NCBI RefSeq assembly: GCF_025370875.1
Contig: NZ_JAMXFD010000014.1
Span: 1 to 64,000 of the forward strand
Length of the DNA stretch: 64,000 nucleotides
Origin: Laspinema palackyanum D2c
GTDB taxonomy: Bacteria > Cyanobacteriota > Cyanobacteriia > Cyanobacteriales > Laspinemataceae
Reading direction: 5' to 3'
Notes under the pieces: generated by a model
Told to the model about the DNA's origin: nothing
Database searches by the model: none
The model's input: the letters and a program-made list of their open reading frames with translations, nothing else
In this document: positions 53,054 through 61,775 of the stretch, one piece after another
Numbering within the stretch: position 1 is the stretch's first letter
Layout: every line of letters begins with the position of its first letter
Program-made: the position numbers and the translations under genes

Positions 53054-53986
53054 CTAGGCAAGGGTGGCAACCGATTCTGGGTGTTGTTGATACAGCACCT
53101 CTTCGGAGGCGATGGCAAAATTTTGATCTACCCAAACCAGGGAGGCGCGAGTTACGGTGTTCCCTTGTAATTCAACAAGGGAGAAATTGCGTAATTGCCC
53201 CTTTTCTGTGGGGACAATCCGGGGGACGCGGGCCGCATTCAGGTAAACGGTGCCATCGCTGGTGGTATGCAGGGATTTCCGCAACTCGGTTTTCGTGTGG
53301 CGGAGGCGGTGGTGCATATGTCCGAAGGTGACTAGGGGGATGGTTTTGCCCATTTTGCGGGTTTGGGCGATCGCATCGGCAAAATCGGGGTCTCCAAAGT
53401 CGCCGCCTAGGGGTTTCCAGTCTTTGCCGCAGGGGTCTTCTGGGCGATCGCCTAAGCCTTTAGGTCCATTATGTCCTAGAAAAATGATCGTATCGAAGCT
53501 GGCGCGTTTGACGGCTGCCATAATGCGATCGGTAGACTCCACAAAACTGCTGACATCGCAGCGATCGCTATAAAAATCTGCATATTTCCATTCCGACCCT
53601 CCCCAGCTAAAGGGCCGGGACCCCACCACCGTGAGTCCAAACTGGGGAAAATCTAACTTGCCATACCCCACATGAGTCTCGCCGAGGATATCCAGTTGGG
53701 ACTGGACCCAATCCTCACTCCGGCGATTGTAAGGGCAGGTTTTGCGACCCCAGTCCGTCGCGGTGAACCAAGCGTCATGGTTTCCAAACGTCACCGCTTT
53801 GGGAATGTCCAAGGCGGCGATCGCCCGAACAATCGGGACCGACTCATTGCCAAAATCCCCCACAAACAGCGCTAAATCAACCCCTAGCTGGGTTAGCGCT
53901 TCCCCATCGGCGGCCTCCCATTGTTCATGTACATCTCCAACAATGGCAATTTTAATCTGACTTTTCTGATAATTGTGTCCGAACAT
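53054..53986 (-). CDS. TIGR04168 family metallophosphoesterase
   Basis: 310-residue calcineurin-like phosphoesterase of a family restricted to cyanobacteria and plants, substrate unknown. Metal-binding motifs: IAIVGDVHEQWEAADGEALT (GDxH), LALFVGDFGNESVPIVRAIA (GDxxN/D), AVTFGNHDAWFTATDWGRKT (GNHD), DTIIFLGHNGPKGLGDRPED (first late His) and PLVTFGHMHHRLRHTKTELR (GHxH). A typical insertion (SQLDILGETHVGYGKLDFPQ) follows GNHD. All metal ligands are intact. Soluble, no signal peptide. It sits between tRNA-Ser and nadA; a family B repeat is upstream of its start. Confidence 0.9.
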   Translation of the reverse strand: MFGHNYQKSQIKIAIVGDVHEQWEAADGEALTQLGVDLALFVGDFGNESVPIVRAIAALDIPKAVTFGNHDAWFTATDWGRKTCPYNRRSEDWVQSQLDILGETHVGYGKLDFPQFGLTVVGSRPFSWGGSEWKYADFYSDRCDVSSFVESTDRIMAAVKRASFDTIIFLGHNGPKGLGDRPEDPCGKDWKPLGGDFGDPDFADAIAQTRKMGKTIPLVTFGHMHHRLRHTKTELRKSLHTTSDGTVYLNAARVPRIVPTEKGQLRNFSLVELQGNTVTRASLVWVDQNFAIASEEVLYQQHPESVATLA

Positions 53987-54053
53987 CCCTGTTTCTCTCG
54001 CTGCTCTTTATCTAGGATAGGCAATCAAGCGCCTGAATGCGAGGAAACTCCAA

Positions 54054-54239
54054 CAACAACCGGCGGGGGATAAATCCCCCGCCTAACAGCTCAAGTCGGT
54101 TGAAACCGACTGAAAATCTTGCCTGGTGGTGTTTTCAGGCTTTTTTCACCCCATAGAAAGTCCGATCGCCTGATCTATTTAGTCGGTTTTAACCGACTTT
54201 AGCTATGAGGCGGGGGATTTATCCCCCGCCGGTTGTTGC
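54054..54239. repeat. Nested-hairpin element, family B, copy 3
   Basis: 186 bp. Ends CAACAACCGGCGGGGGA… and …CCCCCGCCGGTTGTTG; arms GGCGGGGGATTTATCCCC; inner AGTCGGTTGAAACCGACT and AGTCGGTTTTAACCGACT. A longer spacer (GGCTTTTTTCACCCC and following) enlarges the centre. Confidence 0.88.
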
Positions 54240-54274
54240 TCTAGGCCCTTGTTCCTCTTTTTGGTAAAAAATAC

Positions 54275-54280
54275 TATAAT
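54275..54280 (+). promoter_or_regulatory. Probable -10 box of nadA
   Basis: Perfect TATAAT, 45 bp before the nadA start, with a weak -35 candidate TTCCTC 17 bp upstream. Confidence 0.45.
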
Positions 54281-54325
54281 TAGGAATAACACCCTAAAGA
54301 ACGGCAAGTTCACCCCCTGAAAACT

Positions 54326-55300
54326 GTGTTTACTGCTACTTTATCCCCGCCCAATTCTGCCCAAACCTCCGCGATTCCAGACGATTTATTTGCCGCCATT
54401 GAAGACCTCAAGCAGGAACTCAATGCCGTGATTCTCGCCCACTACTACCAAGAACCGGACATTCAGGATATTGCAGACTATATCGGTGACTCCCTGGAAC
54501 TAGCGCGCAAAGCCGCTAATACCAACGCCGATGTCATCGTCTTTGCCGGAGTTCACTTCATGGCAGAAACGGCCAAAATCCTCAATCCCAATAAACTGGT
54601 GTTGCTGCCAGATTTGGATGCCGGTTGTTCCCTCGCTGATAGTTGTCCTCCCGATGCCTTTGGGGAATTTAAAGCCGCTCATCCGGATCATATAGTCATC
54701 TCTTACATTAACTGCTCGGCGGCGATTAAAGCCATGAGCGACATTATTTGCACCAGTTCTAATGCCGTCAAACTGGTGCTCCAAATTCCCGAAAATCAGC
54801 CGATTATTTTTGCCCCCGACCGCAATTTAGGCCGGTATGTGATGGAGCAAACGGGCCGGGATATGGTCCTTTGGCAAGGCAGTTGCATGGTGCATGAAAC
54901 CTTTTCTGAAAAGAAAATTGTTCAGCTCAAAATTCAACATCCCGCAGCGGAAATCATTGCTCATCCCGAGTGTGAACCCCCGGTGTTGCGCCATGCTAAT
55001 TATGTGGGTTCAACCAGTGCGTTGTTAAATTATGTTCAAAATAGTGACAGCAGCGTGTTTATTGTGGCCACGGAACCGGGAATCATTCATCAAATGCAAA
55101 AACAAGCGCCAGATAAACTGTTTATTCCTGCGCCACCGATGAATAGTTGTGCTTGTAATGAATGCCCTCACATGAGGCTGAATACGTTAGAGAAATTATA
55201 TCTAGCAATGAAAAATCGTGCCCCGGAGATTACCTTACCGGAGGACACGCGCATGGCAGCCTTGCGCCCGATTCAACGAATGCTAGAAATGAGCGCATAA
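54326..55300 (+). CDS. nadA: Quinolinate synthase
   Basis: Makes quinolinate from iminoaspartate and dihydroxyacetone phosphate in NAD synthesis, using a [4Fe-4S] cluster. 324 residues, GTG start. Domain signatures: [96 protein letters not shown]. Also [60 protein letters not shown] and [20 protein letters not shown]. The three cluster cysteines are expected in IICTSS, HPEC and CNEC. Complete and of family length. TATAAT box at 54275 precedes it. Confidence 0.97.
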   Translation: MFTATLSPPNSAQTSAIPDDLFAAIEDLKQELNAVILAHYYQEPDIQDIADYIGDSLELARKAANTNADVIVFAGVHFMAETAKILNPNKLVLLPDLDAGCSLADSCPPDAFGEFKAAHPDHIVISYINCSAAIKAMSDIICTSSNAVKLVLQIPENQPIIFAPDRNLGRYVMEQTGRDMVLWQGSCMVHETFSEKKIVQLKIQHPAAEIIAHPECEPPVLRHANYVGSTSALLNYVQNSDSSVFIVATEPGIIHQMQKQAPDKLFIPAPPMNSCACNECPHMRLNTLEKLYLAMKNRAPEITLPEDTRMAALRPIQRMLEMSA

Positions 55301-55304
55301 TCAA

Positions 55305-55616
55305 GACAACCGGCGGGGGTTAAAACCCCCGCCTAATAGCTAAAGTCGGTTAAAACCGACTGCAAACACCATCGGATAAGATTTTTAGTTGTCGGTTGGA
55401 ACCCAAATTTTGTATGAGTGGCAAGGCCCGGATTAAAACTGACTCAAAATACCACGGGATAATGATGAGCAGTCGGTTTTAACCGACTTTAGCTATTAGC
55501 TGGGGGTTTTAACCCCCAGCGGTTGTCTGACTCAAAACACCACGGGATAATGATGAGCAGTCGGTTTTAACCGACTTTAGCTATTAGCTGGGGGTTTTAA
55601 CCCCCAGCGGTTGTTG
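55305..55616. repeat. Composite family B cluster with an 88-bp direct duplication
   Basis: A family B left half (GACAACCGGCGGGGGTTAAA…) is followed by two right halves in tandem. The unit CTGACTCAAAA(T/C)ACCACG… to CCCCCAGCGGTTGT starts at 55439 and again at 55527, 88 bp apart with almost no differences. In these units the outer stem is GCTGGGGG/CCCCCAGC instead of GGCGGGGG/CCCCCGCC. Confidence 0.88.
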
Positions 55617-55623
55617 CTACTTA

Positions 55624-56109
55624 TTATTGATTCAAAAAGGCTTGAAGATGAGATGCAAGGTTCTCGATAACTCCTTCCTCATTTTGTAAACTTTTTTCAG
55701 CTTCGGCTTCGATGCGCGGAATGACATCCTCGGGCAAATTCAGGAGGGACACGAGTTTTTTGTAGGCTTCAGCTTCGTCAGCATTAATATTAGGTTCATC
55801 GGGAGTGCGAGCACTGGAAGCGATGACTTCATAGCCGAGTTGCAGAACCAGTTCCCGTTCCGGTTGGGTGGCGAGTTTAGGGATTAATTCTTCAAGGGGG
55901 ATGTTTTGCATCATGTAGTCCCGCAGTTCTTCTTTGAGTTTGTCTTGTTGTTGGGGACTGACGGAAAATAACCGACTAAAGCGATCGAGCATGATATCGA
56001 CTTCTTCTGCTGCGAGTTCACCATCCGCCCATGCCATTGCTGTGACAACTCGTAACAGGTTCATCTGACGCGGGGTGATGGAAGGTGGAGGTGGGGGTTG
56101 CATTACCAT
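55624..56109 (-). CDS. TerB-like (tellurite resistance B family) protein
   Basis: 161 residues from MVMQPPPPPSITPRQ (56109); the frame is open 15 codons further but without similarity. TerB-type all-helical domain: MNLLRVVTAMAWADGELAAE, EVDIMLDRFSRLFSVSPQQQ, PLEELIPKLATQPERELVLQ, LGYEVIASSARTPDEPNINA, DEAEAYKKLVSLLNLPEDVI. The ADGELAAEE and NADEAEAY acidic stretches are the typical metal-binding-like loops of this family. No other ter genes are nearby. Function in cyanobacteria unknown; despite the name it need not concern tellurite. Confidence 0.8.
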   Translation of the reverse strand: MVMQPPPPPSITPRQMNLLRVVTAMAWADGELAAEEVDIMLDRFSRLFSVSPQQQDKLKEELRDYMMQNIPLEELIPKLATQPERELVLQLGYEVIASSARTPDEPNINADEAEAYKKLVSLLNLPEDVIPRIEAEAEKSLQNEEGVIENLASHLQAFLNQ

Positions 56110-56212
56110 TGTTGTTTCCTCAAACGATGGGAAGTTGTGGCAAAACCTTATCATGCGATCGCCGGGTTCGCCCTCTAACGTAAGGTTATCTTAGGAAATG
56201 GGGTGCCGGAAG

Positions 56213-56287
56213 AGACGCCTGAAGGCGTCACTACGAACAAAAACAGAAAACTTGCGCCTCTTGTTCGTAGTAACGCCTTCAGGCGTT
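56213..56287. repeat. Palindromic element, family C, cluster 2
   Basis: Two hairpins in inverted orientation: GACGCCTGAAGGCGTC and AACGCCTTCAGGCGTT, joined by ACTACGAACAAAAACAG and CTTGTTCGTAGT. The stem bases differ from the 43440 array (GCC/GGC for GAC/GTC) with pairing kept. Confidence 0.85.
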
Positions 56288-56304
56288 ATCTCCTCTTCGC
56301 CAAT

Positions 56305-58098
56305 TTACCCTTTCAGTTGCGTCACCGAAGTCCCTAACCAACCTTTGAGATTATTCTGTTGAGTCGCGGTGGGATTCTGAATGGGGACGATATTGTAAGT
56401 CGTAGGACGGGGTTGGGTGAGCACTGCCTCAACGGTTCGTAATTGTTCTTGATGGAAGACAGTAATTTGGATTTTGGACCCGGTTTGATAGTCTTTCAGG
56501 CGATCGCCCAAATCTTCGGCAGTAACGCGCATTCCATCGATCGCCAGTAACTCATCCTCGGCATCGATTCCCGCCCGTTGTGCCGGTGAGCCCATTTCTA
56601 CAAATTTAATCACCGCTTTACCATTTTCTGTCTTAACTGTCAAGCCCAAAAACGGTGCTGCATCATTATTTTCAACAGGTTGCACTTTTAACCCAAAGGG
56701 TTGCAGATATTCATCCAGAGGTAATTCAGCAGTTCCGTGGATGTAGTCGTTAAAGAAGTCGGTTAAATCTTCTTCTGCAACGGATTCGATAATTTCTTTG
56801 AGTTCCTCGTCGGTGAAGCCAATTTCTTCGGGACCAAACCGTTGCCACATTTGCTGCATCACCTGATCCAGCGATCGCGCGTTGCCTGAGTTTGCCCGAA
56901 TCCGCAAATCCAACAACAGGGAGACTAATTCTCCTTTCAAATAATAGGAAATTTGGGAATTATCGCTATTCGCATCCCGGCGATACAGTTTAATCCAAGC
57001 ATCCCAACTGGATTCACTCAGGGGTTGATAACGTCGTCCCGGAAGCGTTTGCAACCGAGTAATATCTTTACTTAACCCTTGTAAGGCGACTTTCGCATCA
57101 TAAATTCCCGCCCACAATGGCAGCAAAATATCATAATAACTGGTGGTTCCTTCACAAAACCAGAGAGAATTTATGTAGGTTTCCCCTTCATAGTTAAACA
57201 CTTCCAAGGGTTTGGGACGAATGCGTTTGACATTCCACAAGTGGAAGAACTCGTGGGCGACTAATTGGATGAAGCGGTTGTATTTTTCAGTATTTCTAAA
57301 GCCAAAGCGGGGATAGTTTAAAGAACAGCTATTTTTATGTTCCAATCCACCATAGCCTTGGGAAGAGAGATGGAGGATAAATAAATAGCGATCGTAAGGT
57401 AAACCCCCAAATAGCCGACTTTCGGTTTCGATGATTTTTTCAATATCAGAAATCAGCCGTTCAGCTTGGAGATTTCCCTGGCCCCAAATGGCTAATTCAT
57501 GGGGTTTATGTTCGACTTCAAAATAATAGGATTGGTGCGTGCCAATTTCAAAGGGGCTATCCACCAAGGTATCGAAATCCGGGGCGGTAAAGGTGTGGGG
57601 ACGTCCAGACTTGGAGGGGAGTGAAGTGGTGACTCGCCATTCCGGTTTCGGGGGGATAATTTGAATGGAAATCGGGCTTTTTTCAAAGCCTGGGATATAA
57701 AAGAATAGGGCAGCACCGTTAAAATAGCCATGAGTGCTATCTAGGTGATTAGTTCGCACCGAGAGTTCATGGGCATAGATGCGATAGCGAACGATAATTT
57801 CTGAGAGTTCGGGGGTTTCGATTTGCCAGTGATTTTTGCTGAGTTTGCGCCAAGGTAGGGCGATTTCGTTGGCGTCTTCAGCGGAGAATTCCTGGAGATG
57901 TTTGGCATACTCCCGCACTAAATAGGAACCGGGAGTCCATACGGGCATTTTCAAATCCAGGACCGATGCGCGCCATCCCCGGACCTTTAACATCACGTCA
58001 AACAGATGAGATTCTGGCTCATACATCGCCACCTGATAGTAAATATCCGGTGCGATTCGAGGCATCGTACTCGGTGGAATTGTTGTTGCTTCAGTCAT
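56305..58098 (-). CDS. M61 family glycyl aminopeptidase-like metalloprotease
   Basis: 597 residues. N-terminal beta domain (YYQVAMYEPESHLFDVMLKV, LDLKMPVWTPGSYLVREYAK), then the zinc protease core QLVAHEFFHLWNVKRIRPKP with HExxH and the third ligand Glu in INSLWFCEGTTSYYDILLPL. A PDZ domain ends the protein (FLGLTVKTENGKAVIKFVEM, GSPAQRAGIDAEDELLAIDG, QITVFHQEQLRTVEAVLTQP). Family members are M61 peptidases removing N-terminal glycine or alanine. No signal peptide is apparent, so likely cytoplasmic. Start MTEATTIPPSTMPRIAPDIY. Unusual only in that no partner gene is adjacent. Confidence 0.93.
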   Translation of the reverse strand: MTEATTIPPSTMPRIAPDIYYQVAMYEPESHLFDVMLKVRGWRASVLDLKMPVWTPGSYLVREYAKHLQEFSAEDANEIALPWRKLSKNHWQIETPELSEIIVRYRIYAHELSVRTNHLDSTHGYFNGAALFFYIPGFEKSPISIQIIPPKPEWRVTTSLPSKSGRPHTFTAPDFDTLVDSPFEIGTHQSYYFEVEHKPHELAIWGQGNLQAERLISDIEKIIETESRLFGGLPYDRYLFILHLSSQGYGGLEHKNSCSLNYPRFGFRNTEKYNRFIQLVAHEFFHLWNVKRIRPKPLEVFNYEGETYINSLWFCEGTTSYYDILLPLWAGIYDAKVALQGLSKDITRLQTLPGRRYQPLSESSWDAWIKLYRRDANSDNSQISYYLKGELVSLLLDLRIRANSGNARSLDQVMQQMWQRFGPEEIGFTDEELKEIIESVAEEDLTDFFNDYIHGTAELPLDEYLQPFGLKVQPVENNDAAPFLGLTVKTENGKAVIKFVEMGSPAQRAGIDAEDELLAIDGMRVTAEDLGDRLKDYQTGSKIQITVFHQEQLRTVEAVLTQPRPTTYNIVPIQNPTATQQNNLKGWLGTSVTQLKG

Positions 58099-58272
58099 CG
58101 GTTATTTTTGTTAGGTTATCGGCTAATCTGGACTCGGTTAGGGGCAGTATGTTAGACTGTCGATTCGCCACGGTTGATGGTATGGCGGTGAGTGCTTCAG
58201 GCGCGATCGCCTTAATCCCCTTCCCTGTGGTTTAGAATGCCCCTAACCTTGGATATTTTCGGTGAAAAGGGT

Positions 58273-58956
58273 TCAAACGTGCCCCGCTAAGTGGGTTAAC
58301 TGTTTGAGATTGACCAAATAAAGAGATTCAGCAGATTCATCAATTTTAATCCAGCCTTTGGCGTTCAATTTTTCCATGATTTTGCTGGTTTCTTCGACGC
58401 CAATATCGGTGACATCTGCTAAGTCTTTATAGGGAATATTGTAGATTTCTGTCCCTTTTTCGGTGGACTGTCCATAGTTTTCCGCCAGAGAAACTAAGGT
58501 ATTCGCAAGTTTGACCGCAGGGGGACGATTCCGCAATTGAAAGCGTAGATTGGTTTGTCGCAGTCGTCGGACCATGAGTTGGAGCATCCGATGATGGAGT
58601 TGAGCGTCTTTAAACAGGGTTTGGATAAACCGCTGGGCGGAAACGCTCAGGAGTTGTACCGTTGAGAGGGCAATCACGTCGGTGGAACGAGGCGACTCAT
58701 CCAGAATGGCCATTTCTCCGAAGAAGTCACCTCGCCCGAGAATCGCCAGTGTTACTACATTGTCTCCATATAGGCGTCGGACTTTGACCCAACCCGTGAC
58801 GATAAAGTAAACGGCATTGCCCCAGGCATCTTCCATTAAGACTGCTCTGCCTGATGGATACTCGTGCTCAACCGCAACGGACAAAAGCCATTCCAGGGTT
58901 TCTGGATTGGCGGCACTAAATAGCGGGAAAAGCTCACTAAAGGCTTCGGTCTGCAT
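58273..58956 (-). CDS. Crp/Fnr-type transcriptional regulator
   Basis: 227 residues. cNMP-binding-type N-terminal domain (FPLFSAANPETLEWLLSVAV, AVLMEDAWGNAVYFIVTGWV, GRGDFFGEMAILDESPRSTD), linker helix, and a C-terminal winged helix (IPYKDLADVTDIGVEETSKI, MEKLNAKGWIKIDESAESLY). The cassette FGEMAILDESPRSTD has the Glu and Arg of cAMP binders, but the following Ser-Thr-Asp departs from the RSA(T/S) consensus, so nucleotide binding is uncertain. No FNR cysteines. Possible global regulator; an AGTGA-N6-TCACG sequence at 14913 resembles the type of site such proteins use. Confidence 0.88.
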   Translation of the reverse strand: MQTEAFSELFPLFSAANPETLEWLLSVAVEHEYPSGRAVLMEDAWGNAVYFIVTGWVKVRRLYGDNVVTLAILGRGDFFGEMAILDESPRSTDVIALSTVQLLSVSAQRFIQTLFKDAQLHHRMLQLMVRRLRQTNLRFQLRNRPPAVKLANTLVSLAENYGQSTEKGTEIYNIPYKDLADVTDIGVEETSKIMEKLNAKGWIKIDESAESLYLVNLKQLTHLAGHV

Positions 58957-60154
58957 GAAAGATATTTAAGATAGGGAATGAGGATAAGTAATAGCGCAGA
59001 GTCGAGAATTTGAGTTTGTTAAAACCGGCAACAGGAGACCTATTTTCCAGGGCTAACCCTGGAGGGTAAATCCCTTGGGGAATGCTGATTTAGGGTTGGC
59101 TTCTGAATTAAACACGCTTCTTTGTTGCTCCTGGATTAACAATGACTACAAAAAAGACCCTCCGATGGGAGTGTCTGGCTCCTGGGAATGGATACTCTAC
59201 CGATTGTACCTGCGATCATGACGATTTGGCAGCAATCCCGGGAAAGCGGGAAGGGCGATCGCCCCGGGTGTTTTCAAAAGGACTGAATCCTCTTGTTGCC
59301 CTATTTGTCCGGTTGATTGGGACTCGGGGTTAGAACCCACAGGGAACTCAGGTCCAGTCCAACTCAAGCAGGCTGTGGTTATTCTATGACTGAGGATTAT
59401 ATTTTCTCATGTTTGGGGTGGCTTTGGAGGAGAGAGACAGATTTGCGATCGCCCAAAAAGCCAGAGTCTAGGATCCACCGAGGACTAGGGTCCGGATCCG
59501 ATTCATTTGCCCCAGAGGGTCCAAGGCAAGTTTTCTTCCCAGGAATTTCCCCCTCCTTGAGGTCCCTCTCCCCATGAGGGTTCCGTCTTCTCCCGGAATC
59601 ATTCAGCCCGCTGTTTGCTCCGATTTGACCCCTTCAAACAATCCCTCCGACTTGTTTATTCGAGGACCATCTGCACCTCAATCTCCATTGGAACTCCAGA
59701 ATTCCGGTTAAGATTCTCCCCCTTTATTTTCTCCGTGCTAGGATACTTTATTTTAAAATTAATCTCATCCCTCCTCAGAGAGAATCCCCTCACCCAATTA
59801 TTCATATTTAGAGCAGAGAACTGTAATAGATGAAGAATTTTCTTCCTAGACTCTCCATTTAGAGATAGAGGGCATGGGCACATCTTAATTCACCCATAAA
59901 TTCATCAGTCTAATTAAACAATTCTGGGTTAGCGGGAGAAGATTTTGATTCGATTAGATAAAATAGACGGTTTATGACCCAGGTTCATCCCTTGGGTAGA
60001 AACTGAAGGATAAATCAGTCGCTAACCTGGTTATTTAGGTGAGGAGGATTGATCCCACAAGTTAACCCTAGCGTTGTGGTTGAATTTAATAAAAAGGTCA
60101 AATAAAAAACTGCCCTCCCCCTAAAGAAGTAGAATTTCATCCCAAGGAAATCAA
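58957..60154. other. Long gene-free region before Mn catalase
   Basis: 1.2 kb with short frames (e.g. 59142 and 59615) that show no protein-like composition. The stretch 59700-59880 is AT rich; 59500-59620 carries C-rich CCCCTCCTTGAGGTCCCTCT. The manganese catalase promoter presumably lies in 59950-60150 but no clear box pair is visible. Confidence 0.45.
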
Positions 60155-61135
60155 ATGTTTTATCACGTCAAAGAATTACAATTTAATGCGCGGGTATCCA
60201 AGCCCGACCCCCGCTTTGCGACCTTACTGCTAGAACAGTTTGGCGGTCCTAACGGAGAACTAGCGGCCGCGATGCAGTATTTTGTCCAGGCATTTGCAGC
60301 AAGGCAGGCTTATCCGGACAAATACGATATGTTGATGGATATTGCCTCGGAAGAGTTTAGCCATTTAGAGATTGTCGGTGCCTTGGTGACGATGTTGTTG
60401 GATGGCATCAATGGCGACCTGAAAAACGCGGCGGAAAACAGCGAAATGATGCAATTTCTGGGTACAGACAAGAGCGGACGCGAGGACCTGATCCATCAAC
60501 TGGCGATGACGGGACCGCAATTGTTAGCAGTATCTGGCGGGGGTCCAACGGTCACGAATAGCCAAGGTGTGCCTTGGTCAGGAACTTATGTCAATGCGAA
60601 TGGGGATTTGACAGTTGATTTGCGATCGGATTTGGCTGCTGAATCTCGGGCCAAAATTGTCTATGAATATTTGATGCAATTTACCGATGATCCGGACGTG
60701 AAAGATACCCTGCGCTTCTTAATGACGCGGGAAGTTTCTCACTACAAAATGTTCGCGGCAGCCTTAGAAACCATCGAACCGAATTTCCCACCGGGAGTGC
60801 TACAAGCTGACCCGCGTTACAGTCATTTGTACTTTAATATGTCCAATGGCACCAGTGCTCGTGGACCTTGGAATGAAGGTCAAGGGTCTTGGCCCGATGG
60901 GGAAAATTGGGTGTATGTGGATGACCCCCTCGATTATGTGGTGAAAACAGAAGGAATGACCCGCAATCAAACCAGTGAGGGAACGAATCTGACGGAAGAA
61001 CAGGTGTTCAAAAAGGAACAAGAACTGAGTATGAAGCGTTCTGCGGAGGTGAAATCGGCCAGCCCGAACGGACCGAATCAGTGGTCTTCCTACCCACAAA
61101 CCGAGCTGAGTAGTCCGAAATCGCCGACGATATAA
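60155..61135 (+). CDS. Manganese-containing catalase
   Basis: 326 residues, decomposes hydrogen peroxide with a di-manganese centre in a ferritin-like four-helix bundle. Start MFYHVKELQFNARVSKPDPR, then LLEQFGGPNGELAAAMQYFV (Glu ligand), MLMDIASEEFSHLEIVGALV (Glu and His ligands), LRFLMTREVSHYKMFAAALE (Glu and His ligands) and FNMSNGTSARGPWNEGQGSW at the C-terminal subunit-contact part. Ribosome site AAGGAAATCAA. All ligands are intact. Serves peroxide defence, fitting a phototroph. Monocistronic, followed directly by repeat clusters. Confidence 0.96.
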   Translation: MFYHVKELQFNARVSKPDPRFATLLLEQFGGPNGELAAAMQYFVQAFAARQAYPDKYDMLMDIASEEFSHLEIVGALVTMLLDGINGDLKNAAENSEMMQFLGTDKSGREDLIHQLAMTGPQLLAVSGGGPTVTNSQGVPWSGTYVNANGDLTVDLRSDLAAESRAKIVYEYLMQFTDDPDVKDTLRFLMTREVSHYKMFAAALETIEPNFPPGVLQADPRYSHLYFNMSNGTSARGPWNEGQGSWPDGENWVYVDDPLDYVVKTEGMTRNQTSEGTNLTEEQVFKKEQELSMKRSAEVKSASPNGPNQWSSYPQTELSSPKSPTI

Positions 61136-61393
61136 GCAACAGGGGGCGGATGGTTCCGTAAGACAACCGGCGGGGGTTAAAACCCCCGCCTAACAGCTAA
61201 AGTCGGTTGAAACCGACTGAAAACACCACTGTATCAGGCTTGCAGACAACCGGCGGGTTGCGACAACCGGCGGGGGTTAAAACCCCCGCCTAACAGCTAA
61301 AGTCGGTTGAAACCGACTGAAAACACCACTGTATCAGGCTTGCAGTCGTCTTTAGACGACTTGAGCTATTAGGCGGGGGTTTTAACCCCCGCC

Positions 61394-61421
61394 GTAGAGG
61401 CGCTTCCAAAAGCGCCTCTAC
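61394..61421. repeat. Short palindrome, family F, copy 4
   Basis: GTAGAGGCGCTTCCAAAAGC GCCTCTAC; stem GTAGAGGCGCTT/AAGCGCCTCTAC is almost complete (loop CCAA). Confidence 0.8.
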
Positions 61422-61605
61422 AGGCTAAAAGTTCAAACCCCTATAGGTGTTGAGAATGGTGCAAGATGTCAGTTAAAACCGACTAAAAACACCATCCGAT
61501 AAGACGAGCAGTCGTCTTTAGACGACTAGAACTGTTAGGCCGCCCATCGTTTTAAACCCCCCCGGTCTTGCTTATGGGGTAACGTTTTTAGTTGGTTTTT
61601 AACTG

Positions 61606-61639
61606 CCTGTAGGGGCGCTTCAAGAAGCGCCCCTACAGG
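61606..61639. repeat. Short palindrome, family F, copy 5
   Basis: CCTGTAGGGGCGCTTC with GAAGCGCCCCTACAGG around AA: a perfect 16 bp stem. Confidence 0.85.
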
Positions 61640-61775
61640 CGTGGGATTTGTCCCCCGCCGGATCTGGATGTGAACACAACATGGGCTAACCAGCCGATCG
61701 CCTCTTTCAGAAATTATCAAAATCCCGATCGCCCCCCTCAATTCAAACCCTAATTTATAGAAACCCTGATTAATC

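Larger units (their letters stand above)
61162..61680. repeat. Composite repeat cluster (families B and F)
   Basis: Two near-identical family B left parts (GACAACCGGCGGGGGTTAAA…GTATCAGGCTTGCA) start at 61162 and 61262, 100 bp apart; the second continues into AGTCGTCTTTAGACGACT and GGCGGGGGTTTTAACCCC. A family F palindrome is inserted at 61394-61421, then a degenerate family B copy (61440-61680) that itself contains a second family F copy at 61606-61639. The right end reads CCCCCGCCGGATCTGG. Confidence 0.85.

Noticed and set aside
55305-55616. Repeat cluster as an insertion sequence
   Set aside because: No transposase frame of any length; only palindromic non-coding units.
59142-59883. Short frames in the gap before Mn catalase
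   Set aside because: Unrelated compositions, overlapping on both strands, no ribosome sites; treated as non-coding.
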